DNA of 64,000 bases from Flavobacterium degerlachei (GTDB lineage Bacteria; Bacteroidota; Bacteroidia; Flavobacteriales; Flavobacteriaceae): assembly GCF_900106645.1 (NCBI RefSeq), contig NZ_FNMV01000017.1, forward strand, positions 17,718 to 81,717. The letters are read 5' to 3'. The notes under the pieces were generated by a model. It had not been told where the DNA came from, ran no database searches, and saw only the letters and a program-made list of their open reading frames with translations. This document shows positions 7,288-16,238 of this stretch, in pieces (the stretch's first letter is position 1; each line of letters opens with the position of its first letter). A program made the position numbers and the translations under genes.

Positions 7288-7968
7288 TTACAATAGAATT
7301 CTACCATCTTCCATTGTAATTATCCTATCCGTTTTATCGGCAAAATCAGTATCATGAGTGACAATTAATATAGTTTGCTTAAAATCTTCGGTTAGTTTCT
7401 TGAAAATATCAAACACCAGATCACCGTTTTTTCGATCCAAATTTCCCGTCGGTTCGTCTCCCATGATTACTAGAGGATCATTGATTAGTGCCCGCGCTAT
7501 GGCCACGCGCTGCTTCTCCCCGCCACTCAACTGATTTGTCATTTTAAGCGCGTGCTTTTCCATTCCCAGAGTTTTCAAATGTCCGATGGCTCGATGTTCT
7601 AATTCCTCATTGGAATATTTCCCTAACTTTAGACCTGGAAGCATCACGTTTTTAAGCACGTTATATTCCGTTAATAAATAATGAAACTGGAATACAAAAC
7701 CAATTTTCTCGCTTCGTATCTTCGCTAATTGGGCGTCCAACTGCCCCGTTACAAGTTCGTTATGAATATACAATTCTCCTTCATAATCCGTATCCATAGT
7801 AGACAACAAATACAGTAAAGTTGATTTCCCAGAACCAGACCTGCCTACAATCGAAACGAATTCACCATGATTAATACTTAAGTCGACTTCTTTAATCACC
7901 TGAAATTTCACAGGGTCATAAAAATATTTCGTTAACCCAATAGTTTCTATCACTTTATTATTATCCAT
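7288..7968 (-). CDS. MacB/LolD-type ABC transporter ATP-binding protein
   Basis: A 226-residue ATPase that powers the permease encoded just upstream (2-base gap). Walker A GRSGSGKST is at 42-50, the Q-loop at about 93-95, signature LSGGE at 147-151, Walker B IMGDEP at 168-173, and a switch histidine in VTHD. The sequence around the Q-loop (HYLLTEYNVLKNVMLP) is typical of the LolD/MacB/FtsE group. With the permease and adaptor it forms a tripartite MacAB-like system that moves substrates from the periplasm or inner membrane outward. The substrate is unknown. It is the last gene of the three-gene operon. Confidence 0.93.
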   Translation of the reverse strand: MDNNKVIETIGLTKYFYDPVKFQVIKEVDLSINHGEFVSIVGRSGSGKSTLLYLLSTMDTDYEGELYIHNELVTGQLDAQLAKIRSEKIGFVFQFHYLLTEYNVLKNVMLPGLKLGKYSNEELEHRAIGHLKTLGMEKHALKMTNQLSGGEKQRVAIARALINDPLVIMGDEPTGNLDRKNGDLVFDIFKKLTEDFKQTILIVTHDTDFADKTDRIITMEDGRILL

Positions 7969-7970
7969 AG

Positions 7971-9227
7971 CTACTTTCCTCTAATAATTTCTACAGGATC
8001 TACTTTACTCGCTTTCAAAGCAGGAAAAAGTCCCGAAATAACAGTTGTACAAAGGGCAAAACTTATCCCAATGACATAATAAACTGCATTGTAATCAATA
8101 GGATATGTTTTTACGGTGGGTAAAGAAGTAGTTTCAAAAGGAACATTATCAATAATAACTGAAAATATATACCCAAACACCAGTCCAAAAACCCCACCGG
8201 TAAGTCCAATAATTAGTGAAAGTGAGATAAAGATCCATTTTACGTCATCCCCTGAAAAACCGGTTGCTTTAAGAATGGCTATACTATCCATTTTTTCATA
8301 AATCATCATGTTCAAGATATTATAAATTCCAAAACCAGCAACAATCAGTAACACAATCCCTACTGAATAAGATATGATACTCCTAACTGTACTTCCTGTT
8401 TCAAATTGCGCATTTGCCGTTTGAAAATCCATGGCATCTAAATTGAATGCTTTATGAAACTCTTTTGCAACGGCTGCCGCAGTTTCCTTGTCGTATAAAT
8501 TCAGCTGAATGTCTGTAATATAATTTTTAGGTTGTCCCAATATTTTTTGAGCTGTTGCCAATGAAGTATAGCTCATCACATTGTCGATTTCAGCAATTCC
8601 TAATTCAGAAAACCCTACAATTTTTAAAGAAGCTAAATTACCATTGGAAGTTGATATTTTTATAATGTCGCCTATGGTCAGCATCATCTTATCTGCTAGT
8701 CCTTTTCCAATAATAATGCTGTTATTCTGAGACAAATCAGTGACTTTGCCTTCTTTTATATAATCGCTTATCTTAAAAAGTTTATCCTCTGCTACCATAT
8801 CGATTCCATTTACAAAACCTGCAATTTCAATCGTCCCAGAATTAAATAAAACGGAGGAAGTCACTTTTGGTGCTACATCTATAATCCGTTTGTCCTCCTT
8901 CAGCACTTTAATTATTGTATTGGCATTATAAATCGATTTTCCTCTGTCTTTTGGTTTGATGGAATTAATAAAGTTTACATTTTTTTTATACTTATAAGAC
9001 AAATCCAGAGGCTGATTTTCAGAAGGTTTTACCTCATTATACAAACGAACATGCGGCGTCCTATTGAGCATTAGTCCGTCTAACAACTCATTTAATCCGT
9101 TCATAAAACTCACCAAAGCTATAAACATAGCAATACCAAAGGTTACCCCCACTGCAGCAACTACGGTCTGTTTTAGCCGCGCTATTAGCAAATGGAATGC
9201 AATGTTTAAAATAAGTTTAAAGTTCAT
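7971..9227 (-). CDS. MacB/FtsX-family ABC transporter permease
   Basis: A 418-residue inner-membrane protein with one N-terminal membrane helix (about 20-42), a large periplasmic MacB_PCD-type domain (about 45-275), and three C-terminal helices with the FtsX pattern (about 280-305, 330-360, 380-405). The C-terminus KASKVDPVEIIRGK is characteristic of MacB/LolE-type permeases. Its start codon overlaps the stop of the upstream adaptor by one base, which shows tight coupling. Function is mechanotransmission for an efflux or lipoprotein-type transporter; which one cannot be decided from sequence. Confidence 0.92.
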   Translation of the reverse strand: MNFKLILNIAFHLLIARLKQTVVAAVGVTFGIAMFIALVSFMNGLNELLDGLMLNRTPHVRLYNEVKPSENQPLDLSYKYKKNVNFINSIKPKDRGKSIYNANTIIKVLKEDKRIIDVAPKVTSSVLFNSGTIEIAGFVNGIDMVAEDKLFKISDYIKEGKVTDLSQNNSIIIGKGLADKMMLTIGDIIKISTSNGNLASLKIVGFSELGIAEIDNVMSYTSLATAQKILGQPKNYITDIQLNLYDKETAAAVAKEFHKAFNLDAMDFQTANAQFETGSTVRSIISYSVGIVLLIVAGFGIYNILNMMIYEKMDSIAILKATGFSGDDVKWIFISLSLIIGLTGGVFGLVFGYIFSVIIDNVPFETTSLPTVKTYPIDYNAVYYVIGISFALCTTVISGLFPALKASKVDPVEIIRGK

Positions 9228-10315
9228 TATTGAGGTTCGTAAATGGTTTCTCCTTCTTTCAAGCCTTCTAAAATTTCCACTTTTTGATAATCAGCCAAGC
9301 CAATCTTCACCTTTATGCGCTCCTTTTTATCGACCAAAACATATTCGTTATCTATCAAATAAGTTTTAGGAATTGTAATCGCATTTTCTTTAGTTCGAAT
9401 AACGATATTGGCTTCTGCTGTGAGATTAGGATACAGTTTTTTAGGTGGTTTTACAAAATGAGCCTCAATCTTAAACGTACGTGAGCGCTCGTCCATTATA
9501 GGGTAAATCTTATCCACAATCGCATCAAACACTTCGCCTTTATAGCTATCCATAGTTACGAGTACCTTTTGGCCTAGAGCCACCCGCACCATATCATTTT
9601 CATCTACTTCCAGTTCTAATACAAATGCATTTGATTTCCCTATAATCGCAAGTGGAGTCTGTGTGGTTACCAAGGTCCCTTCTTTTACCAAAACATCAAA
9701 TAGCTGCCCCGCGAATGCACTTTTTACGCTGTAATCACTTTGGGATTTTTGATTTAATTTAAGGTTCACACTACTACGGCTTTGCTCATTATTTAATTGG
9801 GATCGTAGCTGCGCTAATTGCTTTTTAGAGCTTTCATAACTAAGTTTGGAGCTTTTATAGGCTAATTCAATTCCTTCAAAATCAATTTCAGAAATCCCCT
9901 CTAGAGCTCTTATTTTTTTATTTCTGTTATATCTGGATTCATCCAGAGTCATCCTGTCCTTCGCCGACTGGACTTTTAATTCCATTTCAGCAATTTTATC
10001 TTTGACATAACGACTGCTTTCTTGACTCAATTGATAAGCTAACCTTGCGTTTTCAGTATTTAATGCAGCTTTTTCGCTTTCAAGATCAAATAATAGTTGC
10101 CCTTGACTAATAGATTGTCCCGCTATAACCCTGCTCTTTTGTAAAATACCATTTACTGTAGAAAAAACGGTGTACTGATCGTCTGCTTTTATGACTCCTG
10201 AAGCGTACACACTTTCTGTAACATTGCTGCGCTTAGGTTGAATTCCTTCAGCATTTTTAGAACAAGATAGCGTCAAAAATAAAATAGAAAATATTAAAAG
10301 TTTTACAAATCTCAT
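9227..10315 (-). CDS. HlyD/MacA-family periplasmic adaptor lipoprotein
   Basis: A 362-residue membrane-fusion protein that links the MacB-like permease to an outer-membrane channel. The start was set at the ATG 10313-10315 because it opens a clean lipoprotein signal (MRFVKLLIFS to LSCSK, Cys18); the frame is open 26 codons further upstream, but that extension lacks signal character. A lipoyl-like half-domain is followed by a long helical hairpin (about 80-195) rich in Ala, Lys, Glu and Gln, then beta-barrel and membrane-proximal domains. It is the first gene of the operon. No TolC-like partner is in the window. Confidence 0.9.
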   Translation of the reverse strand: MRFVKLLIFSILFLTLSCSKNAEGIQPKRSNVTESVYASGVIKADDQYTVFSTVNGILQKSRVIAGQSISQGQLLFDLESEKAALNTENARLAYQLSQESSRYVKDKIAEMELKVQSAKDRMTLDESRYNRNKKIRALEGISEIDFEGIELAYKSSKLSYESSKKQLAQLRSQLNNEQSRSSVNLKLNQKSQSDYSVKSAFAGQLFDVLVKEGTLVTTQTPLAIIGKSNAFVLELEVDENDMVRVALGQKVLVTMDSYKGEVFDAIVDKIYPIMDERSRTFKIEAHFVKPPKKLYPNLTAEANIVIRTKENAITIPKTYLIDNEYVLVDKKERIKVKIGLADYQKVEILEGLKEGETIYEPQ

Positions 10316-10501
10316 CGTGGTGGTTTTAAGAAAACAGCTGATAAACAAACACTTAAATTTACCGCTTTTTTCTTTAAAACAGAGAATTCTCAAAATAACT
10401 TTTAATAAAATAAAAATAGGAATGTAGTATTTTTAGTAAAGAAGATGACTTTTTAAATTAAAAGTTCTACTACAGCTGATTGGGAATTGGGAATCGTAAA
10501 A

Positions 10502-10999
10502 CTACAACGCCTTTTCCATCACGTAATCCTCCATCAGATAACCGTGACCAATTTCAATATCCACTTCTTCAATGACTACAAAACCTTTTTTTTGGTAAAA
10601 AGCGTAGGCATTATTAAACCTGTTTACATTTAGTGAAAGTGCTGTTGATTGATTTTCTCTAGCCAAATTTTCGATATGACTTATAAGTTTATTCCCAATT
10701 CCTTTGCCTTGCGTTTTAGGCAAAACATATATTTTGTGGATTCGAGTTCTATTATTTTCCTGGTAATTATGCTCATAAGAAGCAAAACCCAAAACAACAT
10801 CGTCTTCCTTGGCTAACAAAAAATGATGTCCTTTAGAGACTACATTATCATTTAAAGCAGCTATTGAATAAAAAGCATCTAACATAAACTCCAATTGCTC
10901 TTTTGACAAGATTGCACCATAGGTCTCCGGCCAAGTTTGATACGCAATTTCTTGAATTGTTTTGTAATCGTTAGGGCTGGCTATGGCAACAGTTATCAT
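10502..10999 (-). CDS. GNAT-family N-acetyltransferase
   Basis: A 165-residue single-domain acetyltransferase. The acetyl-CoA pyrophosphate loop is visible as QGKGIGNKL after the VLPKT strand, and the C-terminal half has the usual FYQKKGF segment. The acceptor substrate cannot be told. It lies between the efflux operon and the histidine kinase operon on the same strand, but gaps of more than 100 bases on both sides suggest its own transcript. Confidence 0.9.
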   Translation of the reverse strand: MITVAIASPNDYKTIQEIAYQTWPETYGAILSKEQLEFMLDAFYSIAALNDNVVSKGHHFLLAKEDDVVLGFASYEHNYQENNRTRIHKIYVLPKTQGKGIGNKLISHIENLARENQSTALSLNVNRFNNAYAFYQKKGFVVIEEVDIEIGHGYLMEDYVMEKAL

Positions 11000-11111
11000 A
11001 TTATATATTTAAAAGAAATGAATTATTAATTTGAATGAACTTTGCTTTCTTGTTCATTCTTATACTAAACATAGTTTAATACGATTATCGTAATCTGGTA
11101 TTATGGAAAAA

Positions 11112-12902
11112 CTAAGCTTTTTTTGGTAAAAAAATAGAAAACGTAGAACCTACATTAGGTTCTGAAATCACTTTTATAAACCCATTGTGATTGTCTACAA
11201 TTCGTTTGCAAATGGCTAAACCAAGACCAGTTCCAGAATATTTAGAACCTGTTTCTAAACGCTGAAATAATATAAATACCTTTTCGGCGTATTCTTGTTT
11301 AAATCCTATTCCATTATCCTTTACCACAATCTTATAATAATCTTGATCAGTAATTATTTCATTGTCAAACACCTCGTTTTTATCAATTTTTTCAGAAAAA
11401 ATTGAAATTTCAGGTGCCACATCTTCTTGACTATACTTTAATGAATTAGAAATCAAATTAATAAAAAGTTGTTCCATTTGAAAAGAAATAACTTTTACAG
11501 TAGGTAAATCCCCTAAATCTATCTTAGCCTTTTTTTCTTCAATATCAGATGATAAATCGTCAATTACATGATAAACTAATTCCTTTAAATCAGTATTCTC
11601 AAAAACTTTATCTCCTTTTATAGTTCTGGAGTAATTGACCAAATCAATAAGCAAGGTTTGCATTTTATTAGCTGATGTGCGTATTTTATAAAAATATCCT
11701 TTCCCTTTCTCGGAAATAGAATCCACTTCAGTTGATTCAATTCTTGAAATAAACATTTGAATTTTACGAAGCGGCTCTTGTAAGTCATGGCTTACAATAT
11801 TATTAAAAGATTCTAGTTCTTCGTTAATGCTTATTAATTCTTTATTGTTTTCTTCTAATTCAATAGTTCGCTTATATTGTTCCGTCATATCATAATTCAC
11901 ACCTGTCTTAACCATTTGTCCTTTACCGTTCCTGGTAAAACTACCTACAGACATAACGTATTTTAAGTCCCCATTAGGTAATACAAAACGATACATTAAA
12001 GAGGTGGGGTTATAAGAAACAAGAGAATCCAAATGCATTTGCGTTACATATTCAATATCATCGGGGTGCACGTATTTAGAAATATTTTCTAAACTAGGCA
12101 CGAATGATTGCGGCTCCAATCCTAAAAGTCGGAAGAAATTATCCGAAAAAGAGTATGTATTTGTTTCTAAATTAATCTTCCAATGACCAAATCCAGCGAT
12201 TTTTTCTGCATTATTGAAAGAGTGGTTTAGGAATTTTAATTCATCATTAGCTCTCTTAAGTTCATAAATGTCAACATTCATTTTATTAAAAGAAAGCAGT
12301 AAAATTAATAATGACAGAATCACCAATAAAAAAGCACTTATGATGGAGTCTTGCAACTCAAATTGATGGTTGTTATTGTGAATTTTAACCTTATCACCCT
12401 CAGCGTTAATAGTTTTATAAACATAGTTTTTCATCAACTCCGTAAAGTCATTACTCTCTTGAAGTTTTGCGTTTAATACTTCGCTGTTGGGCATTTTACT
12501 TTTTGCGAGAAGCAGTGTTTCCCTAAATAGTTTAAATCGATAATCAATGAGTTTATTAAGGCGTTTTACATCCTTAACCCGAGCAGGGTTATTAGCTACT
12601 AATACATTAATTCGCTTAAGATTAGTTTCTATTTCTCCCCTTCTCAAAAATCTCTTTTCTAAATAGGATTCATCTTTTGTGATAATATAGCTCCTGAGGT
12701 TTGTCTCATATATACTGATAATCGACAATACTCTTTCTAATTCCAATTGTGTCTCAGTAGCATTCGTAATTATATCAACTGAGGAGTCCAAGCTTCGCAT
12801 TTGTGTGTAAAAAACGCAGGCTATATAACCTACTACTGCTATAGCAATACCTAAAGCTATTTTAAAGACCTGGGAGTTTTTATACAATTTTGCTAACTTC
12901 AT
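11112..12902 (-). CDS. CHASE3/PAS sensor histidine kinase
   Basis: A 596-residue membrane kinase. A first membrane helix (about 12-32) is followed by a helical periplasmic CHASE3-like domain (about 35-180), a second helix (about 187-207), a PAS domain with GHWKINLET and FSDNFFRLLGLEP (about 235-340), a HisKA domain with the phospho-acceptor His372 in SHDLQEPLRK, and a HATPase domain with NLISNSLKYS, DNGIGF and GTGLGL. The SHDLQEPL form is that of bacteriophytochrome-like kinases. It is last in an operon after an AraC regulator and a response regulator (13-base gap). The ligand is unknown. Confidence 0.93.
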   Translation of the reverse strand: MKLAKLYKNSQVFKIALGIAIAVVGYIACVFYTQMRSLDSSVDIITNATETQLELERVLSIISIYETNLRSYIITKDESYLEKRFLRRGEIETNLKRINVLVANNPARVKDVKRLNKLIDYRFKLFRETLLLAKSKMPNSEVLNAKLQESNDFTELMKNYVYKTINAEGDKVKIHNNNHQFELQDSIISAFLLVILSLLILLLSFNKMNVDIYELKRANDELKFLNHSFNNAEKIAGFGHWKINLETNTYSFSDNFFRLLGLEPQSFVPSLENISKYVHPDDIEYVTQMHLDSLVSYNPTSLMYRFVLPNGDLKYVMSVGSFTRNGKGQMVKTGVNYDMTEQYKRTIELEENNKELISINEELESFNNIVSHDLQEPLRKIQMFISRIESTEVDSISEKGKGYFYKIRTSANKMQTLLIDLVNYSRTIKGDKVFENTDLKELVYHVIDDLSSDIEEKKAKIDLGDLPTVKVISFQMEQLFINLISNSLKYSQEDVAPEISIFSEKIDKNEVFDNEIITDQDYYKIVVKDNGIGFKQEYAEKVFILFQRLETGSKYSGTGLGLAICKRIVDNHNGFIKVISEPNVGSTFSIFLPKKA

Positions 12903-12915
12903 ACTCGATGCTTTT

Positions 12916-13368
12916 TTAAATACTAAAGAAAAACGTTTCTCTATTTAAACCAGAGGAGTGAAATTGCCAATTGATGTTTAACACTTCTTTGACTACTTTT
13001 TTAAGTTTACTGAAGTCATTTGGTTTGTTTATATAAATATTTGCTCCTTCTACAAAAGTTTCTTCAATATCTTTTTCAGATGAAGATGTAGAGTAAATAG
13101 CAATTGAAACTTCTTTAAATCTTAAATCAGACCTGATTTCTTTTAGACATTCAAAGCCCGATTTACGAGGCATATTTAAATCCAAAAAAAGTAAGTGTGG
13201 TAATATAATATCTGGATTTGCTAAATAATCCATCAGTTCTTTACCATCATTAAATAACGTTAACTCATTATTCATTTTAAGCTCCATCATTGCATCACTA
13301 AAAAATGCGCGATCATCCTCGTCGTCATCAGCAATCAAAATACGCATTGAATCTTTATGTGAAATCAT
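12916..13368 (-). CDS. Single-domain response regulator (Rcp1/CheY-like)
   Basis: A 150-residue receiver domain with no output domain. Acidic residues sit at ADDDEDD (13-19), the phospho-acceptor is Asp63 in FLDLNMP, and a Lys in INKPND completes the pocket. The LFLDLNMPRKSGFE signature matches regulators that pair with bacteriophytochrome-type kinases. Start at codon 1 or Met8 is possible; the first is used. It sits between the AraC gene (18-base gap) and the kinase, which is its likely phospho-donor. Confidence 0.92.
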   Translation of the reverse strand: MISHKDSMRILIADDDEDDRAFFSDAMMELKMNNELTLFNDGKELMDYLANPDIILPHLLFLDLNMPRKSGFECLKEIRSDLRFKEVSIAIYSTSSSEKDIEETFVEGANIYINKPNDFSKLKKVVKEVLNINWQFHSSGLNRETFFFSI

Positions 13369-13386
13369 ACTATTGTTGGATTTAAT

Positions 13387-13950
13387 TTATAAATTATTAT
13401 TTGATAAACTTCTTCTTTTATCTACTATTCTTTTGAAAGCAGAGGGTGTCAATCCTGTAACTTTTTTAAACTGACTTGACAAATAAGCTACACTACTGTA
13501 GTTTAATTTATACGAAACCTCTGTTAAAGTCAATTGATCTTCAATAATTAATTTTTTTGCTCTTTCAATTTTTTGAATAATAATGAAATTTTCTATTGAA
13601 GAATAGGTGTTTTCAGAAAAAATATTGGTCAAATATCCATAGCTAAAATTCAACTTTTCTGATAGATATTGAGAAATAGTAATTGCTGGCAATTTATCAT
13701 TTTGATAAATCATTTCAACAATAGTATCCTTTATTTTTTGAATTAGCTGACTTTTTTCATTATTGACAATGAAAATAGAATATCTATTTAACGCAGCCTG
13801 AAGTTCAGCAAAGCATTCGTCAGAAACAGAATCACTAATTTCAATTTCTCCTAAATCAAGAAGCTTGTGTTTTATCTCTAATCGTTCTAACTGTTCTTGT
13901 AAAATTACCCTACAAGCAACGATTCCATCATATTTTATATAGAGTTTCAT
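13387..13950 (-). CDS. AraC-family regulator with a short unassigned N-terminal domain
   Basis: A 187-residue DNA-binding protein. Residues about 85-182 form the double helix-turn-helix of the AraC family, with the second motif around LTEVSYKLNYSSVAYLSSQ and FKKVTGLTPSAFK. The first 60 residues (MKLYIKYDGIVACRVILQEQ and on) do not look like a cupin or receiver domain; they read as a small alpha/beta domain that I cannot name. It leads a three-gene operon with a response regulator and a histidine kinase, so its activity may be coupled to that phosphorelay, although it has no receiver domain itself. Confidence 0.88.
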   Translation of the reverse strand: MKLYIKYDGIVACRVILQEQLERLEIKHKLLDLGEIEISDSVSDECFAELQAALNRYSIFIVNNEKSQLIQKIKDTIVEMIYQNDKLPAITISQYLSEKLNFSYGYLTNIFSENTYSSIENFIIIQKIERAKKLIIEDQLTLTEVSYKLNYSSVAYLSSQFKKVTGLTPSAFKRIVDKRRSLSNNNL

Positions 13951-14129
13951 TTATATAATATTTTTTATTTGCTGAATATTCACGAGATAAATATATATTA
14001 AAAATAATAAATGCAGAAAAAAAAGTACTTTTTAAGCATAAAATAAATCTCCATACATAATTTTACAAATACAAATAATTGATTTTAAATCTATTCTGCA
14101 TTAAATAAAAAAATTACTAAAACACAAAT

Positions 14130-14723
14130 CTAACCATGAATCGTCTCATTCTTGCCATAATTTGCAATAACTGAAGCTTCAAATTCAATCCATTCTCGCC
14201 AGCGCTTCTCTACATCTATTCCTGTCCCGTATTTTCTGGCATAGGTTATAAAAGTAGTGTAATGTCCAGCTTCACTTTCCATCAAATCTCTATAGAATAC
14301 AGACAGCTCTTCATCTTTAATGTTTTCCGAAAGAACTTTAAAACGCTCACAGCTTCTGGCTTCAATCATTGCTGAGAAAAGTAGTCTTTCCACTAAACTG
14401 GAAACCCTACTCCCATTCCCGTTTTTCTTCATATACAAATACAGTTCATTTACATAATCGTCTTTGCGCTCACGCCCTAATTTCAATCCTCTTTTGATGA
14501 TGATATTATGTACCTGCTCAAAATGATCGATTTCCTCTTTGGCTAAAGCCAACAAATCCTGAACCAAATCCTGATGTTCTGAATTATTGGTAATTATTGT
14601 AATTGCATTTGTTGCCGCTTTTTGCTCACACCAGGCATGATCCGTCAAGATTTCCTCAATGTTTTTCTCTACTATATTGACCCATCTTGGATCCGTAGGC
14701 AATTCTAATCGTAATACACCCAT
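14130..14723 (-). CDS. miaE: tRNA-(ms2io6A37) hydroxylase MiaE
   Basis: A 197-residue, ferritin-like di-iron monooxygenase that hydroxylates the isopentenyl group of ms2i6A at tRNA position 37. Di-iron ligands can be placed in the helices DHAWCEQKAA, AKEEIDHFEQVH, EARSCERFKVLSE and ESEAGHYTTF, the usual E-(x)-ExxH plus E-(x)-ExxH pattern. Length and order match the family. It lies downstream of glyA on the same strand; the 133-base gap is filled by a repeat array. Confidence 0.93.
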   Translation of the reverse strand: MGVLRLELPTDPRWVNIVEKNIEEILTDHAWCEQKAATNAITIITNNSEHQDLVQDLLALAKEEIDHFEQVHNIIIKRGLKLGRERKDDYVNELYLYMKKNGNGSRVSSLVERLLFSAMIEARSCERFKVLSENIKDEELSVFYRDLMESEAGHYTTFITYARKYGTGIDVEKRWREWIEFEASVIANYGKNETIHG

Positions 14724-14733
14724 TTTTTTTTTT

Positions 14734-14848
14734 GTTTAAAGTTTATAAAAGTTTAAAGTTTGAATTCAAAAAAAAAGTTTAAAGTTTAAAACATGTGATA
14801 CCGTTCCGTATACACAAACCTTTAAACTTTAAACCTGAAACTTTAAAC
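14734..14848. repeat. GTTTAAAGTTT repeat array with inverted copies
   Basis: GTTTAAAGTTT occurs at 14734-14744, 14751-14761 and 14777-14787, and its exact reverse complement AAACTTTAAAC at 14824-14834 and 14838-14848. The two arms enclose about 36 bases. The transcript between glyA and miaE could therefore fold into alternative A/U-rich hairpins. It is not a CRISPR array because spacers are too short and irregular. Confidence 0.85.
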
Positions 14849-14856
14849 AAAAGTTT

Positions 14857-16131
14857 TTAGAAAACGAAGATCGCTCTTTCGCTCATCATTTCATTCACTT
14901 CATTAGCTACTTCCTCGATAATATCTTCGTTTGTATGGTTCATGATAACCTTGTCAATCAAAGCTACGATAGTTTCCATATCTTCTTCTACTAATCCACG
15001 AGTGGTGATAGCAGGAGTTCCAACACGAATTCCAGAAGTTACAAATGGTGATTTGTCATCAAATGGAACCATATTTTTATTAACGGTGATTTCAGCTTTA
15101 ACTAATGCGTTTTCAGCCTCTTTACCAGATATCCCTTTATTTCTTAAATCAATCAACATCATGTGATTATCAGTTCCTCCAGAGATGATATGATAGTCTC
15201 TTTTTACAAAAGCTTCTGCCATAGCATTAGCATTTTTTTGCAATTGCAAAGCATAAGTAAAGAATTCATCTTTCAAAGCTTCACCAAAAGCAACCGCTTT
15301 TGCAGCAATAATATGCATTAAAGGTCCTCCTTGGTTTCCAGGAAAAACAGCTAAATCAAGTAAAGATGACATCATTCTTATGTCTCCTTTTGGAGTAGTT
15401 AATCCCATTGGGTTTTCGAAATCTTTCCCCATCATGATCAAACCACCTCTTGGTCCACGCAATGTTTTGTGTGTTGTAGTTGATACAATATGACAATGAG
15501 GAATTGGGTCATTCAATAATCCTTTAGCAATTAAACCTGCAGGATGAGAAATATCAGCAAACAAAATTGCTCCTACACTATCAGCAATTACTCTAAAACG
15601 TTCAAAATCCATATCACGAGAATATGCCGAAGCTCCTGCGATAATTAATTTTGGTTGCTCTTTTGTAGCAATTTCTTGAATTTTATCATAATCTAAACGT
15701 CCCGTTTCTTTATCAACACCGTAAAATACTGGATTGTATAAACGACCAGAGAAATTTACTGGCGAACCATGAGTTAAATGTCCTCCATGAGACAAATCGA
15801 AACCTAAAATTTTGTCTCCCGGTTTCAAACAAGCGTGATATACTGCTGTATTAGCTTGTGAACCTGAATGTGGCTGCACATTTGCATAAACCGCACCAAA
15901 CAATTCCTTAGCTCTATCAATAGCAATTTGTTCTACAACATCTACTACTTCGCAACCACCATAATATCTTTTTCCAGGGTATCCCTCTGCATATTTATTC
16001 GTTAGGACAGACCCCGCTGCTTCCATCACTTCTTCACTGACAAAGTTCTCTGAGGCAATAAGTTCTAATCCGTGTATTTGTCTTTCTTGTTCTTCTAGAA
16101 TAAGGTCAAAAATTTGTTTGTCGCGTTGCAT
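14857..16131 (-). CDS. glyA: Serine hydroxymethyltransferase
   Basis: A 424-residue PLP enzyme that interconverts serine and glycine with tetrahydrofolate and supplies one-carbon units in the cytoplasm. The PLP lysine is Lys222 in [34 protein letters not shown] and DISHPAGLI are all intact. Length is standard. It diverges from fahA; a TATTTTTG element at 16157-16164 on the complement is a good -7 candidate. miaE follows after the repeat array. Confidence 0.97.
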   Translation of the reverse strand: MQRDKQIFDLILEEQERQIHGLELIASENFVSEEVMEAAGSVLTNKYAEGYPGKRYYGGCEVVDVVEQIAIDRAKELFGAVYANVQPHSGSQANTAVYHACLKPGDKILGFDLSHGGHLTHGSPVNFSGRLYNPVFYGVDKETGRLDYDKIQEIATKEQPKLIIAGASAYSRDMDFERFRVIADSVGAILFADISHPAGLIAKGLLNDPIPHCHIVSTTTHKTLRGPRGGLIMMGKDFENPMGLTTPKGDIRMMSSLLDLAVFPGNQGGPLMHIIAAKAVAFGEALKDEFFTYALQLQKNANAMAEAFVKRDYHIISGGTDNHMMLIDLRNKGISGKEAENALVKAEITVNKNMVPFDDKSPFVTSGIRVGTPAITTRGLVEEDMETIVALIDKVIMNHTNEDIIEEVANEVNEMMSERAIFVF

Positions 16132-16156
16132 TTCTTTGATTTTAGTTAATTTGAAG

Positions 16157-16164
16157 CAAAAATA
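16157..16164 (-). promoter_or_regulatory. -7 element for glyA
   Basis: The complement reads TATTTTTG, a full match to TAnnTTTG, 26 bases before the glyA ATG. No TTG is seen at 17-23 bases upstream. Confidence 0.5.
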
Positions 16165-16175
16165 CGAAAAAACGT

Positions 16176-16205
16176 TTGTGAAACTGTTAGATTATAATAT
16201 ATTTG
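16176..16205 (+). promoter_or_regulatory. Consensus Bacteroidota promoter for fahA
   Basis: TTG at 16176-16178, 19 bases, then TATATTTG at 16198-16205: a perfect match to the TTG/TAnnTTTG form. The fahA ATG is 33 bases downstream. Confidence 0.75.
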
Positions 16206-16238
16206 AAGTATAATTTTCAACAAAACAATTAACATATT

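Noticed and set aside
11080..11092. 13-base palindrome TACGATTATCGTA before the histidine kinase stop as a terminator
   Set aside because: The stem is only 6 bp and no T-run follows on either strand.
14734..14848. CRISPR-like array
   Set aside because: Repeats are only 11 bases, spacers are 6 to 36 bases and irregular, copies occur in both orientations, and no cas genes are near.
16132..16238. Glycine or SAM riboswitch upstream of glyA or fahA
   Set aside because: The 107-base divergent region is filled by two promoters and short leaders; no room or conserved aptamer core.
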